The notes: generated by a model not told the origin, from the sequence alone. Positions 39,339-48,673 are shown, counted from the stretch's first letter. The stretch: 64,000 nucleotides of DNA from Halomonas sp. JB37 (GCF_002332255.1 NZ_NRGW01000001.1:2542001-2606000); one strand, 5' to 3'. Numbers and translations: made by a program.

Positions 39339-40539
39339 CTTCAATCAAACCTGCTGCTAAAAACTGCCCCAGCAGCTCGGCGATGTCTTTACGGACTTGC
39401 TCAAGCGAAACCGGCATAAAAAAGGCCACCAGCGTTTGGCTAAGCTCCTCCATAGTAAGCGCCTCATGTTGCAATAACGCCCACACCGCCCGGCTCGTCA
39501 CGTTCATTCTGTGAATGGCCCCGCCCTCTTCGACGATCACAAATAGCTCATCGCCCAACGGATACTCATACGCAGCTTGGCAAGCGTGCCAACAGCGCTG
39601 ATCGTTGCGATCCAACGCAGCGACTCCAGTTGCAGGCAGGTCTTGTGACATTAGCGCATCGTTTGATGGCCGCGCATTCATCACCTTTTCTAGCTCACGC
39701 CCCACGAAATCGGCGGCTTGAAAAGCGTCGGCGTAACGCAATAGAAAACATGGGACATGCTTCATCAAGGACCAAAACTTAGCCACTAATACTTGGTCAG
39801 AGAGCGTATCAGCGAAATTCTGCTTTAATAGTTGCCACAGCCCCTCGCCGTGCTGAAGCGCTGTTAGCTGCGGGGAAGTAACACTATCAGCACGATCAAT
39901 CAGTATAATCGCGCCAACCGGGCACTTTTCGCCATGGCTGACTAACAGCGTTTCATCCAGTGCAACATAGCCATAGCGGTCATCGCTTGGCCCCTGATGA
40001 TGATTGATAAAGTCCCGAAACTCTGCGTCTAAAGAAGCGGGAAGCGGCAAACGCAGCCTCGGAGCAACGCCAAGCGACAGACCCTCACCTTCAGGGGTTA
40101 ATGCCACTACGTCATCGCCAAACACTCGGTAACCGGCAGCCGCAAAAGCGGCGGTAAGCATACTTTTACCTGCTCGATGCGAGTCAGGAAAAATCACGAG
40201 CTGATCATTTATTTGCGCTGCACCACAGTGCAGGCCAATGTACTCAGGATGGCGATGCAAAAACGCCCCGGCTAAATCAGCAATAACGCTGCATGCAGCG
40301 CTGACGGGCGTATCCAGCCACATACCATTTGGCAGCGCTGGCGCCTGCTGCCAAAAACCATCTTCTTGCTGCCAGACGCAAATCTCCGGAGCAGTCGACT
40401 GAAGCGGACACTCACTTAACGGCCACCCTGGCATCGCCGCCTGTAGAACCGGCAGAAGTGGCTGAGCACCCACCAGGCGAATACAAGGACCAATACCGGC
40501 TAATGCATAATCATTGGCAAGACAGTCTGAGGCTGGCAT
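39322..40539 (-). CDS. HPr-kinase-like/PqqD fusion protein
   Basis: 405 residues, two domains. Residues about 85-260 look like an HPr kinase/phosphorylase-type P-loop domain: LHCGAAQINDQLVIFPD, then SHRAGKSMLTAAFAAAGYRVFGDDVVAL (GKS loop near 124-126, Walker-B-like DD near 142). The first glycine of the Walker A pattern is Asp here. Residues about 325-402 form a PqqD-like winged helix (IHRMNVTSRAVWALLQ, MEELSQTL, DIAELLGQFLAAGLIE), the RRE fold that grips leader peptides. It follows the Tat-peptide gene by eight bases, with GAGGTGA as ribosome site at ATG 40539. Inferred role: maturation of that peptide. HPr-kinase-like enzymes are known to phosphorylate lasso peptides. Confidence 0.72.
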   Translation of the reverse strand: MPASDCLANDYALAGIGPCIRLVGAQPLLPVLQAAMPGWPLSECPLQSTAPEICVWQQEDGFWQQAPALPNGMWLDTPVSAACSVIADLAGAFLHRHPEYIGLHCGAAQINDQLVIFPDSHRAGKSMLTAAFAAAGYRVFGDDVVALTPEGEGLSLGVAPRLRLPLPASLDAEFRDFINHHQGPSDDRYGYVALDETLLVSHGEKCPVGAIILIDRADSVTSPQLTALQHGEGLWQLLKQNFADTLSDQVLVAKFWSLMKHVPCFLLRYADAFQAADFVGRELEKVMNARPSNDALMSQDLPATGVAALDRNDQRCWHACQAAYEYPLGDELFVIVEEGGAIHRMNVTSRAVWALLQHEALTMEELSQTLVAFFMPVSLEQVRKDIAELLGQFLAAGLIEEPPRR

Positions 40540-40547
40540 CACTCACC

Positions 40548-40943
40548 TCACCATAAATGCTTTAGTACACGACTCATACGCAGCTCGATCACACCGTCGC
40601 GTTCAAATCGAGAAAGCTCATCGAGGCGTGACCTGTAGGCCCGAGACTCATAGCCACGGGACGAACCATGGCGACGATTGTCGTGCGAGTTGGAGTGGCG
40701 GTGTCGAGAATGGTTAGGTCGAGAATGACGTGGCCTTGAATGGCTGGGTCTGGAGTAACTTGCTCTTGAGTAGCTCGCTCTTGAGTAACTAGGCCGCGAA
40801 CGATGGTCGTGGGCTTGCGCTTGATCCATTGAAAGCAGCGTAGGTGCCACGTAAAGAGCTGCCGCGCCTAAGCCTAAGCTGGCTAACACCTGACGGCGGG
40901 TACGACGCTGCTTTAATAAGGTAGGCTCTTCGATTTGGCTCAT
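40548..40943 (-). CDS. Tat-exported Ser/Arg/His-rich pentapeptide-repeat peptide
   Basis: 131 residues, no known family. The N-terminus is a Tat signal: TRRQVL at residues 15-20, hydrophobic ASLGLGAAALYVAPTLL, and a likely cut after AQA (residue 44). Residues 49-83 are seven tandem pentads of form SRxx[YH] (SRPSY, SRASY, SRASY, SRPSH, SRPRH, SRPNH, SRHRH), coded at 40695-40799. About ten His and many Arg follow or fall within. The end (SRLDELSRFERDGVIELRM) is amphipathic and finishes in Trp. First gene of a two-gene unit with the kinase/PqqD protein. It could be a modified-peptide precursor or a metal-binding surface protein. Confidence 0.75.
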   Translation of the reverse strand: MSQIEEPTLLKQRRTRRQVLASLGLGAAALYVAPTLLSMDQAQAHDHRSRPSYSRASYSRASYSRPSHSRPRHSRPNHSRHRHSNSHDNRRHGSSRGYESRAYRSRLDELSRFERDGVIELRMSRVLKHLW

Positions 40944-41087
40944 CTCTTTTCTCCGCAGTTATCGAACACTGTTTGATTTCTGCATTCACTTTAACCAACG
41001 CGTCGTCAGAGTGCCACTCAACCAAGCCTTTTCCCTATTGTTTGCTCATTGTTACAAATGTTGGCTTATCATTAAGCTAGGTAAAAC

Positions 41088-41606
41088 CTATAACACCTTA
41101 CGATCTTCGACTTTACTATGCTCGGTGCCGGGCGGTAGCGGATGCCCTTTAGCTAGCTCAGCACGCGTTGCTTCACGCACCTCAAGAATATTTACCCGAT
41201 AGTTAAGCGTACGCCCTGCCAAAGGATGATTAGTATCGATAGTGACCCGATCATCCCTAACATCTAACACAGTCACAATTTGTGGGCCCGCCTCGCCTTC
41301 AGTTTGAAAATTGCCGCCGGGGACTAGTTCTGCGCCACCAAACGAGCCTCGGCTGACGTCTTGAATCAATGCCTCATTGCGAACACCGTAGGCATCAGCG
41401 GGCAACAGCTGGATACTTAACTGAGCGCCAACCACTTGGCCTATCAGCGCATTTTCTAGGCCAGGGACAATATTATCGTGGCCGTGAAGGTACTCAAGCG
41501 GCTTACCGCGCGCGCTGGAATCATCTAGTATTCGCTGACTGCCATCGCTGAGAATATCTCTAAGGACATAGTGGAAGGTCACAACCTGATGCGCCTTAAT
41601 CGACAT
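41088..41606 (-). CDS. FKBP-type peptidyl-prolyl isomerase, SlyD-like
   Basis: 172 residues from ATG 41606, preceded by GAGGAG; the ORF continues upstream without family similarity. It has FHYVLRD...LDDSSARGKPLEYLHGHDNIVPGLENALIGQVVGAQ, the SlyD/FkpB FKBP core, an inserted-flap chaperone domain with ADAYGVRNEALIQDV, and DTNHPLAGRTLNYRVNILEVREAT. The His-rich metal tail of E. coli SlyD is absent. Likely a cytoplasmic folding helper. Divergent from ampG. Confidence 0.88.
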   Translation of the reverse strand: MSIKAHQVVTFHYVLRDILSDGSQRILDDSSARGKPLEYLHGHDNIVPGLENALIGQVVGAQLSIQLLPADAYGVRNEALIQDVSRGSFGGAELVPGGNFQTEGEAGPQIVTVLDVRDDRVTIDTNHPLAGRTLNYRVNILEVREATRAELAKGHPLPPGTEHSKVEDRKVL

Positions 41607-41703
41607 TGAAAACTCCTCTCCGGTAAGCTGTCGGCTTTGTGATGAATGACAGCCCCAGTTTATCACTTGGTCGTTGCCAACGTCTTTCCAGGAGTAGCGT
41701 TTA

Positions 41704-43071
41704 ATGCCCAACCTTTTCCCCCAGCGCAGTTGGCTTGCAGCGCTGGCTATTTATTGCCGTGCGTCCGTTATTACCATGCTTTTTTTGGGGTTTTCAGCAG
41801 GCCTGCCTTTTCTATTGGTGTTCTCAACGCTTTCAGCCTGGCTGCGCAGCGACGGCGTTGAAGTGGCGGCCATAGGCTTTTTTGCCTGGATCGGCATGCT
41901 CTATTCAATAAAATTTTTCTGGGCGCCCGTGGTTGATCGGCTGGCGCTTCCGCTACTCACTCGTGCGTTCGGCCAACGACGTGGCTGGATGCTTTTGGCA
42001 CAAAGCTTAATTGCAGCAGGCTTAATTGGGCTGGCGGGTCTAAGCCCGGTTGGCAACCTGGGCTGGGTAGCCGTTTTTGCGCTGCTGGTCGCCTTTGGCT
42101 CCGCCACTCAAGATATTGCCATCGATGCCTATCGCATTGAGTCTGCCGAGGATGATGTCCAGGCAGCCATGGCATCCACTTATATTGTCGGCTATCGCGG
42201 GGGGCTACTTGCCGCCGGCGCTGGGGCGCTTTACATCGCCGCATCTTCTTCATGGAGCATGGCCTATCTGACCATGGCAGCGCTGATGAGCATTGGCGTA
42301 CTCACGGTATTACTGCGCCCCGAGCCAAAGCGTGCATCGCTCTCTATTCAGTTAATTCATGAACCTAAAGTTCGGGCGTTTATTCGTTCAAGCCGCGGAA
42401 AACCCAAAGTCTTACGCCGCCTTGGCGCCTGGAGTATTGGCGCACTGGTATGCCCGTTTACTGACTTTTTTAGACGCTACGGGGTGAAAGCACTGTGGAT
42501 TCTGGTCTTTATTGCAGTGTTTAGAATCAGCGATTTGGCCATGGCTTCGATGGCGAACCCGCTTTATATAGATTTAGGGTTTTCACTGGCGACCATTGCC
42601 AATGTTACCAACATATTTGGCATTGGAATGAGCATTGCCGGCGGGGTTTTAGGTGGACTGCTGGTCGCGCGCTATGGCATCGGCCCACTGCTTATTATCG
42701 GTGCAGGATTAGTAATGGTCACTAACTTGCTGTTTGCCGTACTTGCAATCGTAGGTAATCAGCTGCCCATGCTGGTGGTCACGATCATTGGCGACAACCT
42801 TGCCAACGGGCTAGCTAGCGCCGTGTTTATTGCCTTTCTCTCTAGCCTTACCTCGCGCGCTTACACCGCAACACAATACGCGCTGTTCTCGTCACTGATG
42901 ACGCTACCCGGAAAATTCTTAAGTGGTTTTGGCGGGCTGTTGGTCACGGCGCAGGGTTATCCGAGCTTTTTTGTGATCGCGACCCTGCTGGGAATACCCG
43001 CTATCGTGCTAGCGATTTGGATCAGCCGAGATAAACAGCTGGTGCCCACACCTGAACCTTACGCTCATTAA
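41704..43071 (+). CDS. ampG: AmpG family muropeptide MFS permease
   Basis: 455-residue major facilitator with about 12-14 membrane helices, carrying anhydro-muropeptides into the cytoplasm for wall recycling. AmpG marks: FLGFSAGLPFLLVFSTLSAWLRS near the N-terminus, IKFFWAPVVDRLALP, GQRRGWMLLAQ, AFGSATQDIAIDAYRIE and the second-half KALWILVFIAVFRISDLAMASMANPLYIDLGFS. Starts near the 5' side of the SlyD-like gene on the opposite strand. Neither ampD nor ampC is adjacent. Confidence 0.9.
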   Translation: MPNLFPQRSWLAALAIYCRASVITMLFLGFSAGLPFLLVFSTLSAWLRSDGVEVAAIGFFAWIGMLYSIKFFWAPVVDRLALPLLTRAFGQRRGWMLLAQSLIAAGLIGLAGLSPVGNLGWVAVFALLVAFGSATQDIAIDAYRIESAEDDVQAAMASTYIVGYRGGLLAAGAGALYIAASSSWSMAYLTMAALMSIGVLTVLLRPEPKRASLSIQLIHEPKVRAFIRSSRGKPKVLRRLGAWSIGALVCPFTDFFRRYGVKALWILVFIAVFRISDLAMASMANPLYIDLGFSLATIANVTNIFGIGMSIAGGVLGGLLVARYGIGPLLIIGAGLVMVTNLLFAVLAIVGNQLPMLVVTIIGDNLANGLASAVFIAFLSSLTSRAYTATQYALFSSLMTLPGKFLSGFGGLLVTAQGYPSFFVIATLLGIPAIVLAIWISRDKQLVPTPEPYAH

Positions 43072-43133
43072 ACTCAATGGCGTCTAACCAGAAGACATTC
43101 ATTAGCCTAATGCGCGCAAGTTATGCAAAACGC

Positions 43134-44951
43134 CTAGCGATGGGCTTCTAACCAGTCCAACGCCCCAGAGGTGGTACGCCACTGATCGCGCATCAAGGTG
43201 CGGTACTGCCATGCTTCCGCACGGGAACCGGGGTCGACCTGGCCATCCGCATGGGGCATAGAGGGGCGCGGGCTTTCAGAGCAAATAAGCTCTAAGGCAT
43301 GGCGATTATGGCCAACCACATCGCTAAGCGCAGTCTCTGCCGCTTCAAGATGTTGTAACCGATAGAGGGCGAGGGTTTTACCCATTAACAGCCCCAGCAC
43401 TAACGAGCCGTCATCATCATTCTCTTCGGCTAAGGCCAGCGCTTCTTCGTTGCGATCATCACGCAGCAGTTGATCAAGCACCAGCTCACGCAGCCCAAGG
43501 CTATCTTCTTGATCGATGAGTAGCAGCTCTTCTGCTAATTCGCGCGAGTGCTGGCGCGCCCCACGCTCCATGCCTACCACCAACGCTAACCCGGTGCGCA
43601 GCAACATCGCATTATTCGCATCATCCCAGCACAGGTTACCGTCACCCGCGGCACGGGCCTGCTCTAGCCAGCGTGAGAGGCGCAGTGCCAAGGGCTCTAG
43701 CAGGGTTGGGGCCATCCAGGGCAGGCTGCCAAATCGGCTGGTCAATGCCAGAGTGAGATCCTGCACCACTTGCGGCGCGTCCAGCCATTCCGGGTGAGCG
43801 CATACCGCCGTCATCCACTCAACCGCATTACCCCAGGGGTCATCGCGAAAGCCCAGCGCTACATCTTCATCCACCAGCACTTGAAACTGCTCATGCCAAG
43901 CGGCAAACAGCGTCGCCTCACGGGCACTTGAGTGGTAAAGCAATCGACCGCTTTCCGGGTCCGTTTGAATATCGATTTTGGGGGCGGTAGGCAGTGCGGC
44001 AAGCAGCGCCTGCAGCGCTACCAGCGGCGTAGCCAAATCTTCTTCAGCGCTCAGTAGCTGGTCAGCGAGCGTTGCGCCGGGGTTTTCCGCCAGCGCGGCT
44101 AAAAACTCCATTTGATCTTCATCTAGCTCGCCTTGACGAACTAACCGTCGGTACCAGAAATTAGCCCGTTCCTTAGCTTCCTGCTCATGCCCCTCATGAA
44201 GCAGCAGCATGGCCTCAATGTAAGCCAGCGTGGGCGAATCAGGCAGCGCCTGCTGAGCTTTGACGAAAGCACCGCGAGCGCTGTCCAAATCGTCGTTATC
44301 AAGATGCATTAAGCACAAACGTTCAAGCGCCACGCCGCGTAAAAATAGCGGCCCGCGCTCCATCACTTCGTCGAGCAAATCGGCACGTTTGCGGGTAAAG
44401 CCGCGCTCTTGATAAATATCCAGCAGTATCTCGAAGGCAGGCTCAGCCTGCTCGGGTAGACGTGACCAATCGCTACCGTCAAAGAGCGATTCGAGGATTT
44501 GCATTGCGCGGCCGGTCTGGCCACTTTCCGCAGCGATAAGGCCAGCTTCTAATAGCGCCTGAGCGGGCGCCTGCTGGCTATCCAGCGCAGCCTTCAAGGT
44601 AGCGCCCTTCCATTCGCGCAGCGAGAGCATCCACATCATCTGCTCGGGAATGTCAGTAGGAAACTCAACCTGATAGCAGCACTGCTTAAATTTGCGACCG
44701 GAATCACACCAGCACGGCTCGTTGCGCCCAGGCGTGGCAAGCGGCTCGCTGCCAAAATCCAGCCGCTCTAACGGCGCCTGCGACCACAGCACCGGGGCCA
44801 GCGCCTGTGCCATAGCCACGTCGCCGTTAAAGGCGTCCGCGCCTTTGGCGCGCACCCAGGTCATGAAGTCCGGATAATGTTCTTGCTGCCTGATTGCCGA
44901 GAGTGCCCCGGAGGCAAATCCCAGCAGCTGATCGACCCATACCGCTAGCAT
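43134..44951 (-). CDS. SEC-C motif protein with helical repeats
   Basis: 605 residues from ATG 44951 (GGAGAC just upstream; the GTG at 44963 is in frame). A SEC-C zinc-binding motif, PGRNEPCWCDSGRKFKQCC, occupies residues about 74-92, as at the end of SecA. The rest is a long Leu/Ala/Glu-rich alpha-helical array resembling TPR-like repeats (EILLDIYQERGFTRKRADLLDEVMERG, LAYIEAMLLLHEGHEQEAKERA). Probably a soluble scaffold. Function unknown. It lies 123 bp downstream of the ABC1 kinase gene on the same strand. Confidence 0.75.
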   Translation of the reverse strand: MLAVWVDQLLGFASGALSAIRQQEHYPDFMTWVRAKGADAFNGDVAMAQALAPVLWSQAPLERLDFGSEPLATPGRNEPCWCDSGRKFKQCCYQVEFPTDIPEQMMWMLSLREWKGATLKAALDSQQAPAQALLEAGLIAAESGQTGRAMQILESLFDGSDWSRLPEQAEPAFEILLDIYQERGFTRKRADLLDEVMERGPLFLRGVALERLCLMHLDNDDLDSARGAFVKAQQALPDSPTLAYIEAMLLLHEGHEQEAKERANFWYRRLVRQGELDEDQMEFLAALAENPGATLADQLLSAEEDLATPLVALQALLAALPTAPKIDIQTDPESGRLLYHSSAREATLFAAWHEQFQVLVDEDVALGFRDDPWGNAVEWMTAVCAHPEWLDAPQVVQDLTLALTSRFGSLPWMAPTLLEPLALRLSRWLEQARAAGDGNLCWDDANNAMLLRTGLALVVGMERGARQHSRELAEELLLIDQEDSLGLRELVLDQLLRDDRNEEALALAEENDDDGSLVLGLLMGKTLALYRLQHLEAAETALSDVVGHNRHALELICSESPRPSMPHADGQVDPGSRAEAWQYRTLMRDQWRTTSGALDWLEAHR

Positions 44952-45074
44952 TGCCGTCTCCACTGCGTTAAACGATGTCTATCAATCGTGTGTCTATAAA
45001 TAACGATGTCTAAAATGAAAGCGACATAGTTTATCACGAAGGCCGTCATCGCCGCAGTGGCAATCGTTTTATCG

Positions 45075-46316
45075 TTAATGGGCCCGCGCTATAAGAGGTA
45101 ACGTCCGCGCATGCATGTCCAGTCGAGCACCTAGTCGCACCAAATTCCAGTAGTGGCCGTTTAGCGCACGCGAAAGCAAAAGCGTCTCCGCGGGAGGTTG
45201 CAAGCGGTCCATGGCAGCCCACACTTTTGGGGTAAGCTCACGCAGGCGACGATGGACTCTCACATCGCTGAAATCCTGTTCGCCCGGCGCAAACAGTGGC
45301 GCAATGCACTCGGCCGACTCGCTGTACAGCGCCAAAGGCGCCCCCTGCCCTTGGCGCCCGCCCATTTTCATTAATGCCTCATCCATCCCCATGGGGTCAT
45401 GTTTCAGCGTGGCATCCAGCAGTTGCATCATCGCCTTTATCTGCGCCTCAGGCACCGCGATGACCGCGCCTAAATCATAAATGACCAGCCGGCCCTGGGC
45501 ATCCACAGCAAAGTTGCCCGCGTGAGGGTCGGCATGCAGCTCACCGAACGTAAACAACTCTTGGGTAATCCAATCCGCCAACGTTTGAGCAATGCCCTGG
45601 CGCGTTGCGTCATCCGCCTCCGACAATTCACGTAGCGGCGTGCCATCAACAAAACGCATTGCTAATACGTGCTGGCCGGAGAGCGCGGGGAGTGGCTCGG
45701 GAATCATCAGGCGCGGGTCATCCTTATAGCGCTCACCGTAGCGAGCCAGTGCTTCAGCCTCGGCGACGTAATCCAGCTCCTTGCGCAGGCTGTCGGCCAG
45801 CTCTTCAAATAGCGCATCCAAACGAGCCTGAGGGACTTTGAACCAGCGGCCTAGACGCATGATGCGCCGCACCTGAATCAAATCACTTTCAAGCACCTCG
45901 GCAAGGCCAGGATATTGCACCTTGAGTACGATCGTTTCACCCTCGTGAGTGGTTGCCCGATGCACCTGCCCCATCGAAGCACTGGCGAAGGGCCGCTCTT
46001 CAATCTCGCTGAAGTAATGATCAATATCGCCATACTGGAGCACCAGCGCTTCACGGATGCGCGGCCAGGGCATTGGCTCGGCTTGGCGCTGCAGGCGGGC
46101 AAGCTCCTCAGCTAGGTCGGGAGGCAGCAGGTCATCCCATTGAGACATGACCTGGGCGAGCTTCATGGCCGGGCCCTTTAACTCTGATAACCCCTCAAAC
46201 AGCGCCTCGCCAAGGGCACGGCAATCCGCCTGCCCACCTAAGCGCGTTTTAAGCAGCGCACCGCCAGTACGTGCGCCCAAGCCCATTAAACGCCTTGTTC
46301 TGCCACGCTCACGCAT
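45075..46316 (-). CDS. ABC1/UbiB-family atypical kinase
   Basis: 413 residues of the ABC1 (ADCK/UbiB/AarF) family. The KxGQ-like segment appears as ELKGPAMKLAQVMS (residues about 46-59), the Ala-rich nucleotide loop as FASASMGQVHRA, then VLKVQYPG (ATP lysine), ELDYVAEAEALARYGERY, the catalytic loop FGELHADPHAGNFAVD and metal-binding IYDLGAV. The full UbiB has C-terminal membrane helices that are not seen here, so this is a separate paralogue rather than UbiB itself. Relatives act in lipid or quinone metabolism. Confidence 0.85.
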   Translation of the reverse strand: MRERGRTRRLMGLGARTGGALLKTRLGGQADCRALGEALFEGLSELKGPAMKLAQVMSQWDDLLPPDLAEELARLQRQAEPMPWPRIREALVLQYGDIDHYFSEIEERPFASASMGQVHRATTHEGETIVLKVQYPGLAEVLESDLIQVRRIMRLGRWFKVPQARLDALFEELADSLRKELDYVAEAEALARYGERYKDDPRLMIPEPLPALSGQHVLAMRFVDGTPLRELSEADDATRQGIAQTLADWITQELFTFGELHADPHAGNFAVDAQGRLVIYDLGAVIAVPEAQIKAMMQLLDATLKHDPMGMDEALMKMGGRQGQGAPLALYSESAECIAPLFAPGEQDFSDVRVHRRLRELTPKVWAAMDRLQPPAETLLLSRALNGHYWNLVRLGARLDMHARTLPLIARAH

Positions 46317-46451
46317 TCATTGCCCTCTCTTGACACTTAATGACCTTTCCCCCAAAACTAACATCATGAACTCGATGAGATTTCCATCTAATATTGGTTA
46401 ACGAAGAGCTCAAAATTCACACGTTATAGGGCTCAGTCGAGGTAAGAAAAA

Positions 46452-48362
46452 TTGATTCTATATATTGCCGAAAAGCCGAGTGTCGGGCGCGCAGTTGCAG
46501 ACGTGCTGCCCAGACCACACCAAAAGGGTGATGGGTTTATCAGGGTTGCTAATGGCGATGTCGTCACCTGGTGTATTGGTCATTTACTGGAGCAAGCTGA
46601 GCCAGATGCTTATGATCCTGAATACAAAAAATGGAAAAAAGAACATCTACCCATCATTCCGATCAAGTGGAAACATCACGTAAAAAGCCAAACCCGCTCG
46701 CAGTTTAATACTGTCAAAAAACTGATTAAAGAAGCCGATCAACTGGTCAATATGGGTGACCCTGACCGAGTCGGTCAAATCTTGGTCGATGAAGTGATCA
46801 ATTATTCAGGTGTTAATAAAGCTAAACGCGAAGCTACCTTGCGCTGTCTCGTTAACGATATGAACCCTGCCGCTATCAAAAAGGCGATGAATGATCTTCG
46901 CCAGAATACTGATTTCATACCGTTAGCAACATCAGCCCTGGCAAGGGCAAGGGCCGATTGGCTCTATGGCATCAATATGACACGCCTCTGCACCCTTCTT
47001 GGCCAAGGCGCTGGTTACAACGGCGTTTTGTCAGTTGGCCGGGTGCAGACCCCCGTGTTGGGCTTGGTTGTTCACCGAGACCAAGAAATCGAAAACTTTA
47101 TAACTAAGCCATTTTATGAAGTCTTTATAACGCTTCAGACAGTGGCTGGTGAGTCTTTTACAGCAAAATGGAAGCCTAGCACTGCCTGTGAGCCTTATAT
47201 GGACGAAGAAGGCCGCGTGCTTTCAAGAAAGCTTGCCGAGGTCGTTCTGCAAAAGGTGATCGGACATCCAGGCAAGGTCATCGCAGCTAAACGTGACAAG
47301 AAAAAACAGCCCGCCCCCCTGCCCTACAGCCTGTCTTCACTGCAAATTGATGCATCAAAGCGGTTCAACTTAAGTGCTCAGAAGACTCTGGACGTATGCC
47401 AACAGTTATATGAACGCCATAAGCTGATTACCTACCCACGTTCAGACTGTCGGTATCTGCCGAAAGGCCACTATGGCGAGCGCCACACGGTGGCTCAGTC
47501 GATTGCCAAAACATCGGCGACGCTTTCTGATAGCGTACAAAAGGCTGACCTCGATCTTAAGAGCAAGGCGTGGAACGATGCCAAGGTGGGTGCTCACCAC
47601 GCGATTATACCGACATCCAGAGCAGTGCCAGATGATCGTCTATCTCAGGATGAGAAGAATATCTACGGGCTAGTTGCCCGCCAGTACCTGATGCAGTTTT
47701 ACCCAGCATTTGAGTATGCGGAACACCAAATAGACAGCGAGGTGGAAGGCGGCTTGTTCGTTGCCAAGCACAAAGCAGTCATTTCTAACGGCTGGAAGGC
47801 CCTGCTACCACCTCAAAAGACGTCGAAACAAGACGCAGAGCTTTCATCAATGGCTCTTCCCAACGTGAAGTCGGGAGACCCTGTTACCTGCATCGACGGC
47901 AAAATGGACGAGAAACAAACCAGCCCTCCGAAACGCTTCACAGACGCAACATTACTTTCAGCCATGACGGGAATAGCGAGATACGTATCAGACCCTGAAA
48001 TCAAAAAAGTGCTCAGGGATACAGACGGACTCGGCACAGAAGCCACCCGTGCTGGAATTATCGAACTTTTGTTTAAACGGCAGTTTCTGACGAAGAAAGG
48101 TAAGGAAATTCACTCGACAGAAGCAGGCAAGCATCTTGTGAACAGTCTGCCTAAACGGATGGTCGTTCCTGATATGACCGCACACTGGGAATCTCAGCTT
48201 GAGGCAATCAGCGAAAAACGGATGCGTTACGGTCAGTTTATGCAGCCCCTCACTGATGGCCTGAAAGCGCTAATTGCTGAAGTAGAACGCGGTGACTTTT
48301 CTGCGCTACGTGGCATGGGTAAGAAAGCGGTGCGGAAAAGAAGAGCCGTGAGAAAAAAGTAA
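46452..48362 (+). CDS. topB: DNA topoisomerase III with altered Toprim triad
   Basis: 636-residue type IA topoisomerase, TTG start with GAGGTAAG upstream. IAEKPSVGRA (Glu7) opens the Toprim domain. The second motif reads GDPDRVGQ where E. coli TopB has GDPDREGQ, so the acidic residue at position 107 is Val (codon GTC at 46770-46772). Tyr328 in ITYPRSD, the DNA-cleaving residue, is kept, as are VGRVQTPVLGLV and GLGTEATRAGIIELL. The Lys/Arg-rich tail replaces zinc fingers. Lower GC than genes to the left and proximity to IS copies suggest acquisition. Confidence 0.9.
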   Translation: MILYIAEKPSVGRAVADVLPRPHQKGDGFIRVANGDVVTWCIGHLLEQAEPDAYDPEYKKWKKEHLPIIPIKWKHHVKSQTRSQFNTVKKLIKEADQLVNMGDPDRVGQILVDEVINYSGVNKAKREATLRCLVNDMNPAAIKKAMNDLRQNTDFIPLATSALARARADWLYGINMTRLCTLLGQGAGYNGVLSVGRVQTPVLGLVVHRDQEIENFITKPFYEVFITLQTVAGESFTAKWKPSTACEPYMDEEGRVLSRKLAEVVLQKVIGHPGKVIAAKRDKKKQPAPLPYSLSSLQIDASKRFNLSAQKTLDVCQQLYERHKLITYPRSDCRYLPKGHYGERHTVAQSIAKTSATLSDSVQKADLDLKSKAWNDAKVGAHHAIIPTSRAVPDDRLSQDEKNIYGLVARQYLMQFYPAFEYAEHQIDSEVEGGLFVAKHKAVISNGWKALLPPQKTSKQDAELSSMALPNVKSGDPVTCIDGKMDEKQTSPPKRFTDATLLSAMTGIARYVSDPEIKKVLRDTDGLGTEATRAGIIELLFKRQFLTKKGKEIHSTEAGKHLVNSLPKRMVVPDMTAHWESQLEAISEKRMRYGQFMQPLTDGLKALIAEVERGDFSALRGMGKKAVRKRRAVRKK

Positions 48363-48673
48363 CGCCCACCCAACCATACTTTCTGTCGGCGCAACGTTTA
48401 TCTTAATGGCGTCATCTGTGCTTTGTGAGAATTACCGTAAAACCATCACACGGCTATGACCGGCCGCACGCTCTACAACCTAAACTCAAGCAATAAGAGC
48501 CACACCACCCATACTGTGCCACTTACCGAGTCATGAGTGTCGCTAATACTGTAATGAAATTAATTCGTTTTTGCTCAATCAATGACTCAGCGTAAAATGC
48601 CTACAGCCTTTAACTATAGACAATTTTAAGACTGCTGAGCAATAAACGCAGGCCATTAGGATACCCAATCACC
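48363..48673 (+). promoter_or_regulatory. Leader region of mesX with a MetR-like site
   Basis: 311 bp without a gene. TGAA-N5-TTCG at 48555-48567 is one base from the MetR box TGAA-N5-TTCA, which would suit methionine genes. No SAM riboswitch features were found. Confidence 0.35.

Noticed and set aside
48363..48673. SAM riboswitch upstream of mesX
   Set aside because: No conserved SAM-I or SAM-II core or terminator/antiterminator pair is visible.
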